A stretch of 64,000 nt of DNA from Holophagales bacterium (lineage in GTDB: Bacteria > Acidobacteriota > Thermoanaerobaculia > Multivoradales > JAGPDF01). The stretch is taken from the NCBI GenBank assembly GCA_016699405.1, contig CP064972.1:248001-312000 (forward strand), written 5' to 3'. How positions within the stretch are numbered: the stretch's first letter is position 1; the number at the start of each line of letters is the position of its first letter. Made by a program: the position numbers and the translations under genes. This document shows, piece by piece, positions 1 through 9,192 of this stretch. Under the pieces are notes generated by a model that ran no database searches, was not told where the DNA came from, and saw nothing but the letters and a program-made list of their open reading frames with translations.

Positions 1-2397
1 TCGCTTCTGCGGCGCAAGTTGCCGCTGCGCCGCGGCACCGCGGTGGCCTACAGCGCGGTCATCGGATTCGCGCCGCCCGGACAGCTCCGCCGCGGCCTGC
101 TCGCCTATGTCGAGCGCGAACGAGCGCATCCCTACCGGCCGTTCCTGCACTACAACTCCTGGTACGACATCGGCTACTTCACCCCCTACACCGAGGACGA
201 CTGCCTGCGGACGATCCGCACCTGGGGCCGGGAGCTGGTCGAACGGCGCGGCGTGCCGCTCGCCTCGTTCCTCTTCGACGACGGTTGGGACGACACGTCG
301 ACGGTCTGGGAGTTCCACCGCGGCTTCCCGCGTGGCTTCGCCCCGCTGCGCGAGGAGGCGGCGCGGTTCGGGGCCGCACCGGGCGTCTGGCTCTCCCCCT
401 GGGGCGGCTACGGCAAGCCGCGCGAGGCCCGCCTCGCCACGGGCAAGGCCCAGGGCTACGAGGTCGACGATCAGGGGTTCGCACTCTCCGGGCCACGCTA
501 CTTCGCCCGCTTCCGCTCCGTGGTGCTCGAGCTGCTCACCCGCTACGGCATCAACCAGTTCAAGCTCGACGGCACCGGAAGCCCCGACAAGTCGACGCCG
601 GGAAGCGGCTTCGACAGTGACTTCGCGGCGGCGATCGCGCTCGTCGACGAGCTGCGCGTTGCCAAGCCCGACCTCTTCGTCAACCTGACGACGGGAACCT
701 GGCCCTCGCCCTTCTGGCTGCGCACCGCCGATTCGATCTGGCGCGGCGGCTCCGACCACGAGCTCGCCGGCGTCGGCAGTGCCCGCCAGCGCTGGATCAC
801 CTACCGCGACGCCGACACTTACGGCGGGGTCGTGACCAAGGGGCCGCTCTTCCCGCTCACCTCGCTCATGCTGCACGGGGTGATCCACGCGCGCCACGCA
901 CAGGGACTCGCCGACGACCCGGGCGACGACTTCCGCGACGAGGTGCGCTCCTACTTCGGCAGCGGCACGCAGCTCCAGGAGCTCTACGTCAGCCCCGATC
1001 GACTCACCCCGGAGAACTGGGACGACCTCGCCGAGGCCGCGCGCTTCGCCCGGGAACGTGCCGACCTCCTGGTCGACACCCATTGGGTGGGCGGCGACCC
1101 GGCCCAGCTCGAGGTCTACGGCTGGGCGGCCTGGTCAGCGCGCCGGGCGGTGCTCACCCTGCGCAATCCCGCCGATCGGCCACAGCGCTTCAGCGTCGAG
1201 ATCGAGCGACTCTTCGAGCTGCCGGCCGGTGCCCCGGCGAGCTACCTCGCCAGACGACCCTGGCGCGAGCAACGCGACCGCGAACCGATCGAGCTCAGCG
1301 CCGGGATGCCGCGCACCCTGAAGCTCGCACCGTTCGAGGTGCTGACGCTCGAGCTCGAGCCGCGCGCCGGGTCGGCAACCGTCGTCGCGCCCCCGCAGCC
1401 CGCGCCACCCGGCCCTCGCTCGGCCGATCGCCACCGGCTCGCCTGTCTCGGCGAGGCCTTGGCCGATCCGGGGACCCCGGACTGGTGTGAGCGCTTGGCG
1501 ATGCGACTCGGTGCGGTCGCGGTCCGGTCGAGCCTGAGGCGTGGCGCGACGCTCGCCGATCTGGCAACCACCCCGGACCTCGCCTCGTTCGCTCCCGGGC
1601 GCGTGGTCGTTCTGCCAGGCCTCGGCGAGTTGGGGCACGGGGAATGGGACGACAGGCGAGACGGCTGGTCGCCGGCGCTGCGAGCGGTCCTCGAGCGCCT
1701 GCGAGAGCTGCCGGGAGCGCCGGAGCTCTTCGTCCTGCGCCCGGACCCCCTCCTCCTGCCGGCGGCGAGCGGGGCCCGCGCGACGATCGAAGGCGAGCTC
1801 GCGCCGCTCGCCGTGCAGGCCGGACGGGCCGCGGGGGCCACCGTCGTGGATCTGGCGTTCCTGCCCTCGGAGAACGGGGCGCCGGACGAGGTCGCCGAGC
1901 GCGTCACCGATTCCGCCTGGCTCGCGCTCTCCGACGCTCGCGCCCGCAAGGCGGCGTGGAAGGCGAAGGCCGACAACGAGGGTGGAGACTGGGCGGCGGC
2001 CGCGTTGGCCGTGGACGGCGACCCGGCCACGTACTGGATGACACAGCACTGGCGCGGCGGCCCTCGGCACCCGCATACCCTGGAGGTCGATCTCGGCGCC
2101 GAGCAGCGGATCGCCGCCGTCGTGCTGCTGCCGCCGCAGGACGGCACGATCACCGGGCGGATCCGCCAGCTCGAGCTCTTTACCCGTCGCGACGGGAGCG
2201 ACGGGGACGACGGGCGGATCGAGCGCACCCTCTCCGATGGCCCGGACAGCCGCGGCGGCGCCCGCGCCGTGCGGATCGCTCTTCCCGCGACGGTCGTCGC
2301 CCGCTACCTGAAGCTCGTCGCCTGGTCGGAGGTCGCTGGAGGCCGCGGGACGGCGCTCGCGGAGGTCGACATCCTGCTCGCTCCCCCGGCGCCCTGA
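1..2397 (+). CDS. Alpha-galactosidase-like glycoside hydrolase (GH36/GH27 type) with SGNH-like and F5/8C domains, 5' end outside window
   Basis: The reading frame is open from base 1 with no convincing start, so the N-terminus lies upstream of the window. The first ~400 codons resemble the TIM-barrel of retaining alpha-galactosidases: a DDGW motif near 280-291, FKLDG with the likely nucleophile Asp at 568-570, and WRGGSD with the likely acid/base Asp at 754-756. After a short beta domain, 1430-1900 has the outline of an SGNH/GDSL fold (RLACLGEALAD at the block I position, ATVVDLA near the end) but no GDS serine, so this part is probably not catalytic. The last ~140 codons look like an F5/8 type C (discoidin) carbohydrate-binding module. 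The role inferred is hydrolysis of alpha-linked sugars in a secreted or periplasmic setting. The exact substrate cannot be read. It converges on the next gene with 45 nt between stops. Confidence 0.72.
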   Translation, partial: SLLRRKLPLRRGTAVAYSAVIGFAPPGQLRRGLLAYVERERAHPYRPFLHYNSWYDIGYFTPYTEDDCLRTIRTWGRELVERRGVPLASFLFDDGWDDTSTVWEFHRGFPRGFAPLREEAARFGAAPGVWLSPWGGYGKPREARLATGKAQGYEVDDQGFALSGPRYFARFRSVVLELLTRYGINQFKLDGTGSPDKSTPGSGFDSDFAAAIALVDELRVAKPDLFVNLTTGTWPSPFWLRTADSIWRGGSDHELAGVGSARQRWITYRDADTYGGVVTKGPLFPLTSLMLHGVIHARHAQGLADDPGDDFRDEVRSYFGSGTQLQELYVSPDRLTPENWDDLAEAARFARERADLLVDTHWVGGDPAQLEVYGWAAWSARRAVLTLRNPADRPQRFSVEIERLFELPAGAPASYLARRPWREQRDREPIELSAGMPRTLKLAPFEVLTLELEPRAGSATVVAPPQPAPPGPRSADRHRLACLGEALADPGTPDWCERLAMRLGAVAVRSSLRRGATLADLATTPDLASFAPGRVVVLPGLGELGHGEWDDRRDGWSPALRAVLERLRELPGAPELFVLRPDPLLLPAASGARATIEGELAPLAVQAGRAAGATVVDLAFLPSENGAPDEVAERVTDSAWLALSDARARKAAWKAKADNEGGDWAAAALAVDGDPATYWMTQHWRGGPRHPHTLEVDLGAEQRIAAVVLLPPQDGTITGRIRQLELFTRRDGSDGDDGRIERTLSDGPDSRGGARAVRIALPATVVARYLKLVAWSEVAGGRGTALAEVDILLAPPAP

Positions 2398-2442
2398 GCC
2401 GCCGAGGTCACCGCAGCGGCGCCCGGCGAGGACGGGGCGCGA

Positions 2443-2970
2443 CTACATCGACCAGTTGATCTTGCCGCCCGCCTCGCTGGCAACCACCGTGACCGTGGCG
2501 CGCTGGCCGTCGCCGAATTCGGCGGTGCAGTCGAAGCGATCGCCCGGCCTGCCGGCCTGCCAGCGAGGCCCGCAGGAGACGCCGACGATGATCTCGCCCT
2601 GCCCCTCGAGCGACTGCCTCACCGCCTCTTCGGCGGGCTGCATGTCGAAGAGACCGGAGATCTTGGTCATCGTCCAGTCGACCTTGCCCTCACCGAGCTG
2701 CTTGACGTGCAAGGTCACGGTCCCGCCGCCCTCGGCGCGACCGGTGCAGTCGAACTCGTCGCCGGAAGAGATCTTGCGCGGCGTCGGTGGGCATTCGACG
2801 GCGCCGAGGACGAGCCCGGTCTTGAGCTTCACCCCGTCGCGCAGGTGGTTCTGCACCAGTTCCCACTTCAGCTCCTTGGAGCAGCCGGCGAGAGCAACCA
2901 GGGCGACCGGCAGGGCGAGGGCGAACGTGGCGCGGCGAAGCCGCGCGACAGCAGTCGTAGGGTGGTTCAA
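2443..2970 (-). CDS. Lipoprotein with two DUF4333-like repeats
   Basis: A 175-residue product. The TTG at 2970 is chosen as start because GGAGG lies 6 nt upstream and a clean signal peptide follows: two or three arginines, a hydrophobic stretch, then the lipobox LAGC with Cys30 as the lipidated residue. The mature part holds two similar units of about 65 residues. Each has a V-x-C opening, a GD-x-F-D-C-T core and a closing segment ending G-K-V/I-D/N-W, the pattern of DUF4333-type domains, with two cysteines per unit that could pair. Function is unknown; it probably sits on the periplasmic face of a membrane. The reading frame stays open far upstream, but that part is antisense to arcC and the macro-domain gene. 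Confidence 0.72.
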   Translation of the reverse strand: MNHPTTAVARLRRATFALALPVALVALAGCSKELKWELVQNHLRDGVKLKTGLVLGAVECPPTPRKISSGDEFDCTGRAEGGGTVTLHVKQLGEGKVDWTMTKISGLFDMQPAEEAVRQSLEGQGEIIVGVSCGPRWQAGRPGDRFDCTAEFGDGQRATVTVVASEAGGKINWSM

Positions 2971-3074
2971 GGCGAGCCTCCAGGTTCGAGAAATGGTCGA
3001 CACCACGTTCCTCAAGGGTACGCGAAAGCGCCTCGCCCCGAAAGCGGACGCCTCGTCCTCCGCCTGCCGGCCGT

Positions 3075-4031
3075 TCAGGCGGTGATTCGGGTGCCCGCGC
3101 GGCCGTCGACGGCGAGCTCGATCTCGTCCGGGCAGGTCACGACCGCGCAGGGGCCGCCGCGCTCGACGAAACGGCACGCCGCCTCGATCTTCGGCGCCAT
3201 GCTGCCGCGGCCGAACTGCCCGGCGGCGAGGTGGTGCCGCGCCTCGCTCAGGGTGAGCGTCGCGAGCTCCCGCTGGGTCGGTTTGCCGAAGTCGAGGCAG
3301 ACGCGCGGCACGCTCGTCGAAATCACCAACTGGTCGGCGCCGAGCTCGGCGGCGAGCAGCGACGACGCGAGGTCCTTGTCGATCACCGCCTCGATCCCGC
3401 GCAGATCGCCCGCGGCGTCGCGCACGACCGGGATGCCGCCCCCGCCCACGGCGGTGACGACGAAACCGCGTTCGAGCAGCGCGCGGATCGCCGCGATCTC
3501 GAGGATGGCGAGCGGTTCGGGGCTCGGCACCACGCGGCGCCAGCCGCGCCCGGCGTCTTCGGCGACGCTCCAGCCGCCGGCCGTCGAGCGGGCGCGGGCG
3601 GTGGCTTCGTCCATGAAGGAGCCGATCGGTTTGGACGGACGCGCGAGCTCGGGGCTCTGCGGGTCGACTTCGACCTGGGTGACGACGGAGACGGCGACGC
3701 GCGACAACCCGCGGCGGCGGAACTCGTTGGCCAGCGACTGCTGGATCATGTAGCCGATCGCTCCCTGCGTGTCGGCGTCGCAGGAGTCGAGCGGAACCTC
3801 GTGCAGCTCGTGACTGGCCAGCTCGGAGCGGCGCAGGATGAATCCCACCTGCGGCCCGTTGCCATGGGTGAGGACCACCCGTCGCCCGGCGGCGACGATC
3901 TGCGCGACGTGGTGGCAGGTCTCGCGGGTCAGGGCCCACTGATCGGGGACGGTGCGGTGGGCCTCGTCCCGGATCAGCGAGTTCCCTCCGATGGCGAGGA
4001 CGACCAGGTCGCCCGGACCGCTTGCTGTCAT
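3075..4031 (-). CDS. arcC: Carbamate kinase
   Basis: A 318-residue amino-acid-kinase-fold enzyme, close to the usual ~310. Motifs in order: AIGGNS (13-18), HGNGPQVG (56-63), PSKPIGSFM around residue 134, AVGGGGIPV (194-202) and VIDKD (216-220). Carbamate kinases convert carbamoyl phosphate and ADP to ATP and carbamate at the end of arginine deiminase or purine breakdown pathways. No arginine deiminase, ornithine carbamoyltransferase or purine gene is present in the window, so the source of carbamoyl phosphate is unclear. The gene follows the macro-domain gene by 15 nt on the same strand, suggesting cotranscription. Confidence 0.93.
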   Translation of the reverse strand: MTASGPGDLVVLAIGGNSLIRDEAHRTVPDQWALTRETCHHVAQIVAAGRRVVLTHGNGPQVGFILRRSELASHELHEVPLDSCDADTQGAIGYMIQQSLANEFRRRGLSRVAVSVVTQVEVDPQSPELARPSKPIGSFMDEATARARSTAGGWSVAEDAGRGWRRVVPSPEPLAILEIAAIRALLERGFVVTAVGGGGIPVVRDAAGDLRGIEAVIDKDLASSLLAAELGADQLVISTSVPRVCLDFGKPTQRELATLTLSEARHHLAAGQFGRGSMAPKIEAACRFVERGGPCAVVTCPDEIELAVDGRAGTRITA

Positions 4032-4046
4032 GGGGAACCTCAGGGT

Positions 4047-4610
4047 TCAGCGGAAGCCGCGGCGCAACTCGCGGGTGAACGCCCCGTAGGCCTCGTCGCC
4101 GAAGAGCACCACGACGACCTGCGAGAGCTTCGTGCCGCCCTGCAGGTAGCGATGGACTTCGGTCAGCAGGATGCGGGCACAGCGTTCGATCGGGAAGCCG
4201 AAGACCCCGGTCGAGATCGCCGGAATGGCGATCGACTTCAGCCCGTGCCGGTCGGCGAGCGCCAGCGAGGCGCGAACCGCCGAGGCGAGCTTGCGGTCTT
4301 CGTCCCCCTCGCCCATGCGCGGACCGACGGCGTGGATGACGTGCTTGATCGGCATCTTCCCGGCCCCGGTGATGACCGCCGTGCCGACGGGCGTCCCGCC
4401 GATCCGGTTGCACTCCTCCTGGATCGCCGGACCACCCTTCTTCTTGATCACCCCGGCCACGCCGGTGCCGAGCTGCAGGTTCGCATTCGCCGGATTGACG
4501 ATCGCATCCACCACCAATTCGGTGATGTCCCCCTCGAGAAGCTCGAGGGAGGTGCTGTTCATCTTGATCGTCAGCCGCTTTTCGGTGTTCGTTTCGGACT
4601 TCTCGGACAT
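4047..4610 (-). CDS. Macro-domain protein (MacroD-type ADP-ribose/O-acetyl-ADP-ribose hydrolase)
   Basis: A 187-residue single-domain macro protein. Diagnostic segments are visible: DAIVNPANANL (35-45), GTGVAG (48-53), ITGAGKM (80-86), HAVGPRM (93-99) and ISTGVFGFP (132-140). The NAN and GTGVAG loops bind the distal ribose and phosphates of ADP-ribose. Members of this class remove ADP-ribose from proteins or nucleic acids or deacetylate O-acetyl-ADP-ribose. The ~20 charged N-terminal residues before the domain are not conserved in such proteins, so translation may start at an internal codon. It is the first gene of a leftward pair with arcC and is divergent from argS. Confidence 0.9.
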   Translation of the reverse strand: MSEKSETNTEKRLTIKMNSTSLELLEGDITELVVDAIVNPANANLQLGTGVAGVIKKKGGPAIQEECNRIGGTPVGTAVITGAGKMPIKHVIHAVGPRMGEGDEDRKLASAVRASLALADRHGLKSIAIPAISTGVFGFPIERCARILLTEVHRYLQGGTKLSQVVVVLFGDEAYGAFTRELRRGFR

Positions 4611-4735
4611 GGCCGTCGGAACTCCCGTCGCCGGGCGCCTCGCGCCCCCTTCGGTTCACGATGGAGTGCGGCGGTCGGCCGCGAGGACCTCGTGGGCGCA
4701 TCATATCAAGACCCGGCGGGGAGGGGCCGCTACGG

Positions 4736-4741
4736 TAGACT
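4736..4741 (+). promoter_or_regulatory. Putative -10 hexamer TAGACT of argS (near-leaderless)
   Basis: TAGACT fits TANNNT and ends 9 nt before the argS ATG. No Shine-Dalgarno is visible in between, only C-rich sequence, so transcription would begin within a few bases of the start codon. No clear -35 box is seen. Confidence 0.45.
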
Positions 4742-4750
4742 GCCCCCGCC

Positions 4751-6673
4751 ATGCTGCGCCTTTGGAAGCGTTCTCTCGCCTCGTCGCTCGCGGACCGGAT
4801 CCGGGAACGGACCGACGCCGATCACCTCCCCGTGGTGGAGGTCCCCCCCCGCCGAGCCCTGGGTGACCTCGCCCTGCCGGCCGCCCTCCACCTCGCCAAG
4901 GCGCTCAAGCGCCCGCCGCGCCAACTGGCTGGCGAGCTCGCCGAGGGCTGGCAGCTCCCCGACGGAGTGCGCGAGCTGCGGGTGGAAGGGGCGGGCTACC
5001 TGAACGTCTTCCTCCAGCGGTCGCGGTTCGCCGCCTCGCTGCTCGACGCTCCGGTGGTCGGCGAGGTCGCACCCCCCGAGGCCGGCAAGGTCGTCGTCGA
5101 GCACACCAACATCAACCCGAACAAGGCGGCCCACATCGGCCACCTGCGCAACGCCGTGCTCGGCGACCTGCTCGCCCGGTCGCTTCGCGCCCTCGGGCAC
5201 GATGTCGAGGTGCAGAATTATATCGACGATACCGGCGTCCAGCTCGCCGACGTGGTGGTCGGCTTCATGGACGTCCAGCCCACCTCGCTCGCCGACGTCA
5301 AGGCGATCGACGAGCCGTTCGACTACGTCTGCTGGGACCTCTACGCCAGGGTCGGCAAGTGGTACGCCGAGGACCCGACGCGCGACCGCCTGCGCCGCGA
5401 GACCCTCCACGCGCTCGAGCTCGGCGAGGGCGAGCGGGCGCAGATGGGCCGCCTGATCGCCCGGCGGATCGTCCGGCGGCACCTGACGACGATGGCGCGA
5501 CTGGGAATCGGCTACGACCTGCTGACCCACGAAAGCGACATCCTTTCGCTCCACTTCTTCGACACCGCCTTCGAGCTGCTCAAGGCCTCCGGCGCGGTCC
5601 GCCTCGAAGCCGACGGCAAGAACGCCGGTTGCTGGGTGATGCCGCTCGCCGACTCCGAGGAGTTCGCCGGGCTCGAGGATCCAGACAAGGTGATCGTCCG
5701 CTCCGACGGCACGGTGACCTACGTCGGCAAGGACATCGCCTACCAGCTCTGGAAGTTCGGCTTGCTCGGCCGCGACTTCGCCTACCGCTACTGGATGGAC
5801 GAAGGCGTCTGGGAGACGGCGACCGAGGGAGCGGAGAACCATCCGCGATTCGGCGGTGCGGCCCGGGTGATCAACGTCATCGACGCCCGGCAGAGCTATC
5901 TGCAGAAGATCGTCCGCGCCGGCCTCGAGTCGCTCGGCCATCGCGAGGCGGCGGCGAGCTCGGTCCACTTCGCCTACGAGATGGTCTCGCTCTCCGCGGC
6001 GACCGCCCGGGCGCTCGGCTACGTCGCCGACGGCGAGGAGGGCAAGAGCCTCGAGATGTCCGGCCGCAAGGGGATCGGCGTCAAGGCCGACGATCTGCTC
6101 GACCGGCTCGAGGAGAAGGCGCGCGAGCAGATCGCCCAGCGCCACCACGACCTGCCGAAGGGGGAGCTCCACCAGCTGGCGCGCGAGATCGCCACCGCCG
6201 CCCTGCGCTTCTTCATGGCCAAGGCGACGACGACGCGCGTCATCGCCTTCGACCTCGACGAGGCGCTGGCCTTCGAGGGAGAGACGGGGCCGTATCTCCA
6301 GTACTCGCTGGTGCGGGCGCGCAATATCCAACGGAAGCTGGCGACCGCCGGCTTGCCGGCGACGCTCACCTCCGCCCAGGTGGCGGCGCTCCCCGAAGAG
6401 CTGTGGAGCGACGACCTCTGGGAGCTCGTCCACCTCGCCGCCTCCGGCACCGAGATGGTCGAGAAGGCGGCGGCCTCACTCGAGCTCTCCGGCATCGCGC
6501 GCCACGCCCTCGACCTCGCGCAGCGCTTCCATGCCCTCTACCACCACCATCCGGTGTTGCACGAGGAGAACGTCGAGCTGCGCCAGGTGCGGCAGGCCGC
6601 CTTCCAGATCTGCTACCGCAGCCTGAAGGGCCTCTGCGAGCTGCTCGGCATCGCCGAGCCGGCGCGGATGTAG
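4751..6673 (+). CDS. argS: Arginyl-tRNA synthetase
   Basis: A 640-residue class I aminoacyl-tRNA synthetase that charges tRNA-Arg with arginine in the cytoplasm. The N-terminal additional domain (residues 1-110) is followed by HTNINPNKAAHIGHLRN beginning at residue 118, which contains the HIGH signature. The KMSKS equivalent is EMSGRKG around residue 435, the weakened form typical of ArgRS. The DALR anticodon-binding domain fills the C-terminus (about 520-640). The ATG at 4751 is preceded by a TAGACT hexamer rather than a ribosome-binding site. It stands alone, divergent from the macro-domain gene. Confidence 0.96.
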   Translation: MLRLWKRSLASSLADRIRERTDADHLPVVEVPPRRALGDLALPAALHLAKALKRPPRQLAGELAEGWQLPDGVRELRVEGAGYLNVFLQRSRFAASLLDAPVVGEVAPPEAGKVVVEHTNINPNKAAHIGHLRNAVLGDLLARSLRALGHDVEVQNYIDDTGVQLADVVVGFMDVQPTSLADVKAIDEPFDYVCWDLYARVGKWYAEDPTRDRLRRETLHALELGEGERAQMGRLIARRIVRRHLTTMARLGIGYDLLTHESDILSLHFFDTAFELLKASGAVRLEADGKNAGCWVMPLADSEEFAGLEDPDKVIVRSDGTVTYVGKDIAYQLWKFGLLGRDFAYRYWMDEGVWETATEGAENHPRFGGAARVINVIDARQSYLQKIVRAGLESLGHREAAASSVHFAYEMVSLSAATARALGYVADGEEGKSLEMSGRKGIGVKADDLLDRLEEKAREQIAQRHHDLPKGELHQLAREIATAALRFFMAKATTTRVIAFDLDEALAFEGETGPYLQYSLVRARNIQRKLATAGLPATLTSAQVAALPEELWSDDLWELVHLAASGTEMVEKAAASLELSGIARHALDLAQRFHALYHHHPVLHEENVELRQVRQAAFQICYRSLKGLCELLGIAEPARM

Positions 6674-6811
6674 CGGACATATCCCGCTTCGGGCCCTCGC
6701 GCCGGCGACAGCGGCGGGGGGCGCCCGCGATCGAGGACGGCAGCGCGAGCCAAGACGGGCTCGGGTCGTTCAGGTTCGACGAGGCATGCAGATCGTTCGT
6801 TGGAAGAGTGA

Positions 6812-7300
6812 TCAGCACCCGCGCCGTGAGCGTTCGAGGACGACCTCCATCTCGCGGCGCACCGAGCCGAGGGCGAGGCGTGTCTCGCGGATGAGCAGCA
6901 CGCTCCCCCAGAAGAGCACCAGTGTCCCGGTGACGCCGAGCGCCGCCGGCAGCCACTCGGCCATGCCGATGAGGCGGGTCGCCCCGATGCTCACCGTCGT
7001 CGCCACGAAGAGACCGAGCGCGACGTAGAAGCTGGTCAACGAGCCCTGGACGAGACGCGTCCGCTCGGCCGAGGTGGCGAGCTGGCGCTCGATCTCGACC
7101 ATCTGCTCGCGCACCGGATCCTCCTCCGGCCGCGCACAGAGCTCCTCGACCTGCCGCGCCAGCATCCGCACCCGGTCGACGATCCGCGCCAGGCGCGACG
7201 ACGTCGAGAAGATCAGCGTCCCACAAGCCGAGATGAGCAAAGCCGGCGTGATCATCGCCGACAACAGAGAAAGAGCGATCGTCGCGTTCGAGTCGGGCAT
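6812..7300 (-). CDS. DUF2721 family membrane protein
   Basis: A 162-residue inner-membrane protein. A first membrane segment (about 7-30) is followed by a charged cytoplasmic helix rich in Arg and Glu (35-85), then two further membrane segments (about 88-108 and 113-135) and a basic tail. This arrangement and sequence fit DUF2721, a family of unknown function. The ATG at 7300 has no Shine-Dalgarno but has a TACCAT hexamer 6 nt upstream. It converges with argS; the ~138 nt between them shows no clear terminator. Confidence 0.8.
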   Translation of the reverse strand: MPDSNATIALSLLSAMITPALLISACGTLIFSTSSRLARIVDRVRMLARQVEELCARPEEDPVREQMVEIERQLATSAERTRLVQGSLTSFYVALGLFVATTVSIGATRLIGMAEWLPAALGVTGTLVLFWGSVLLIRETRLALGSVRREMEVVLERSRRGC

Positions 7301-7306
7301 GGGGGG

Positions 7307-7312
7307 ATGGTA
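7307..7312 (-). promoter_or_regulatory. Putative -10 hexamer TACCAT of the DUF2721 gene (leaderless)
   Basis: Read on the minus strand, TACCAT is separated from the ATG at 7300 by only six C residues, and no Shine-Dalgarno is present. The spacing fits a leaderless transcript. Confidence 0.4.
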
Positions 7313-7376
7313 TCCCCAGTCTCGTCACCGCCCGTGACCAAGCAGGGAAAGGCGGGAAGCGCTGTGGCAACCTACC

Positions 7377-8237
7377 TCACTCCCCGTACGCCACCTCGAG
7401 CCGTGCCAGCTTCTTCGCTGCGAGGGCCAGGAAGCAGGCGGCGAGGGCGAGGAGGGCGAGGACGGAGAGCCAGGCGGGGGTGGGCTCGGCCGGGATGGAG
7501 AAGGGGCCGGCCGAGACGGGGACCGGACAGAGCGACTGCAGGTAGTGAAGGAAGGAGATCCGCTTGAGCGTCGCCGGCAGGAGGAAGTTGATCCCCTCCC
7601 AACCGAGCACCACGACGGCGGGGAGGACCGGGTTCTTGAAGGCGAGGCTCAGGTAGACGAAGAGGGCGCCGTAGCCGACGCAGGCCATGACGACGACGAG
7701 CAGGTAGGAGGCACCGAGCCCGAGTGTGCTCGCCGAAAGGAGCAACGCCATGCCGTCGAAGCTCCGCGACGGCAGGTAGAGCAGCACGAGCTGAGCCACC
7801 AGGCTTCCGCCGTAGAGCAACGAGGCCGCCCCCACGCCGGCGAGGTACTTGCCGAGCAGCAGCACGCGGCGGTCGAGCGGGGCGAGCAGGTAGTAGTGCA
7901 GCGTCCGCTCGAGGATCTCGCCGCGGAAGAGCCCGGTGAACATCACCACGCAGCCGAAGAAGATCGTCGTGCGCAGACCGAGCGTCTGGAAGACCATGGC
8001 GAAGCGGTTGGCGATCTCGCCGGCGCTCTCCTCGCCGCCCCCGAGGAGGTGGATCTTGACGAAGCGTGCGGCCAGCATCGCCGCAGGCGCGAAGGCCAGC
8101 AGCAGGACCGGCATGACGCGCCAACGCAGCAGCAGCCGCTTGAGCTCCGACGGCAACAGGGCGGCGAGCTGGGCCCGACTCGCCGCGACCGGAACCGGGG
8201 CCGCAGGCGCGGATCGAGCGACGAGCGGGTCAGACAT
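7377..8237 (-). CDS. ABC transporter permease (ABC-2 type)
   Basis: A 286-residue protein with about six membrane-spanning segments: one near 43-62, a group between 95 and 205, and a final pair at about 215-275. The segment GEILERTLHYYLLAPLDRR near residue 115 is the cytoplasmic coupling region typical of NosY/ABC-2 permeases. It overlaps the preceding ATPase gene by 8 nt and is the last gene of the six-gene operon that starts with the sigma factor at 14339. The transported substrate is unknown. Such pairs often move lipids, peptides or drugs. Confidence 0.82.
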   Translation of the reverse strand: MSDPLVARSAPAAPVPVAASRAQLAALLPSELKRLLLRWRVMPVLLLAFAPAAMLAARFVKIHLLGGGEESAGEIANRFAMVFQTLGLRTTIFFGCVVMFTGLFRGEILERTLHYYLLAPLDRRVLLLGKYLAGVGAASLLYGGSLVAQLVLLYLPSRSFDGMALLLSASTLGLGASYLLVVVMACVGYGALFVYLSLAFKNPVLPAVVVLGWEGINFLLPATLKRISFLHYLQSLCPVPVSAGPFSIPAEPTPAWLSVLALLALAACFLALAAKKLARLEVAYGE

Positions 8238-9192
8238 TGGCGCCCCCCTGGGATCCGATCAGATAGCGATAGACCGACTCGACGTCGTCGTCGAGCGGCG
8301 CGACCCCTTCGACCTCGATCCCCTCCTCGACCACCAGCCGCGCCACGGCGAGCGCCAGGGCATCGGCGTCGCGCGTCCGCACGACCACCCCGTCGTCCTC
8401 GAGCCGCGCTTCGACGACCACGCCGCGAGAGAAGAGGCGGGCGGCGAGCTCGGCCCCGCGGCCGCTGCGCAGACGCACCTGGGCCGGGTGCTCCGGCGCC
8501 ATCTCGCCGCGCATTCCGGAAACCTCGCCCGACGCGACGAGGTACCCCCCGTGGATGAGCACGACGCGGTCGGCGATCAGGTCGACCTCGTGAAGCACGT
8601 GGCTCGACACGACGACGTGCCGGCCGGCCGCCGCGAGCTCGCGCAGCAGCGCCAGCAGCTCCGAGCGCGCCAACGGGTCGAGACCGTTGAGCGGCTCGTC
8701 GAGCACCAGCACCCGCGGATCGTGGGCGATCGCCTGGGCGAGCTTGATGCGCTGCCGCATCCCCTTGCTGTAGCCGGCGACGCGCCGCTCGGCGGCCTCG
8801 GTCAGGCCGACCTTCTCGATCGCCTGCCAGGCCAACCGCTCGGCCTCGGCGGCGACGAACCCGTGCAGCCGGAGAAAGAAGCGGACGAACTCGAGCCCGG
8901 TTGCCCCGCGCGGAAAGGCGTCGACCTGGGTGCAATAGCCCACCGCCCGGAAGAGCCGTTCCGGCTCGTCGGTCGTCAGTCCGAGCACCCGGACCAAGCC
9001 GCGGGTCGGGCGCAGCAGGCCGGTGGCGAGGTTCATCAACGTCGTCTTGCCCGAACCGTTGGGACCGACGAGCGCGGTGATCCCGGACTGGATCTCGAGA
9101 TCGACCTTGTTGACCCCCAGCACCTCGCCGTAGAACTTCGAGACACCGGCAAAGGCGATCGCGTCGTGGCCTCCTGGAATCGCCGCGCTCAT
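8230..9192 (-). CDS. ABC transporter ATP-binding protein
   Basis: A 320-residue ATPase. Walker A GPNGSGKTT (43-51), signature YSKGMRQ (141-147, replacing LSGGQ), Walker B VLVLDE (161-166) and the switch His198 in SSHVLHE are all present. The ATG at 9192 is preceded by GGGAGGTG at suitable spacing, and the last bases of the upstream permease gene overlap it by 4 nt. About 90 C-terminal residues follow the core, as in exporters of the NosF/CcmA group. It probably powers the permease encoded immediately downstream. Confidence 0.9.
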   Translation of the reverse strand: MSAAIPGGHDAIAFAGVSKFYGEVLGVNKVDLEIQSGITALVGPNGSGKTTLMNLATGLLRPTRGLVRVLGLTTDEPERLFRAVGYCTQVDAFPRGATGLEFVRFFLRLHGFVAAEAERLAWQAIEKVGLTEAAERRVAGYSKGMRQRIKLAQAIAHDPRVLVLDEPLNGLDPLARSELLALLRELAAAGRHVVVSSHVLHEVDLIADRVVLIHGGYLVASGEVSGMRGEMAPEHPAQVRLRSGRGAELAARLFSRGVVVEARLEDDGVVVRTRDADALALAVARLVVEEGIEVEGVAPLDDDVESVYRYLIGSQGGANV

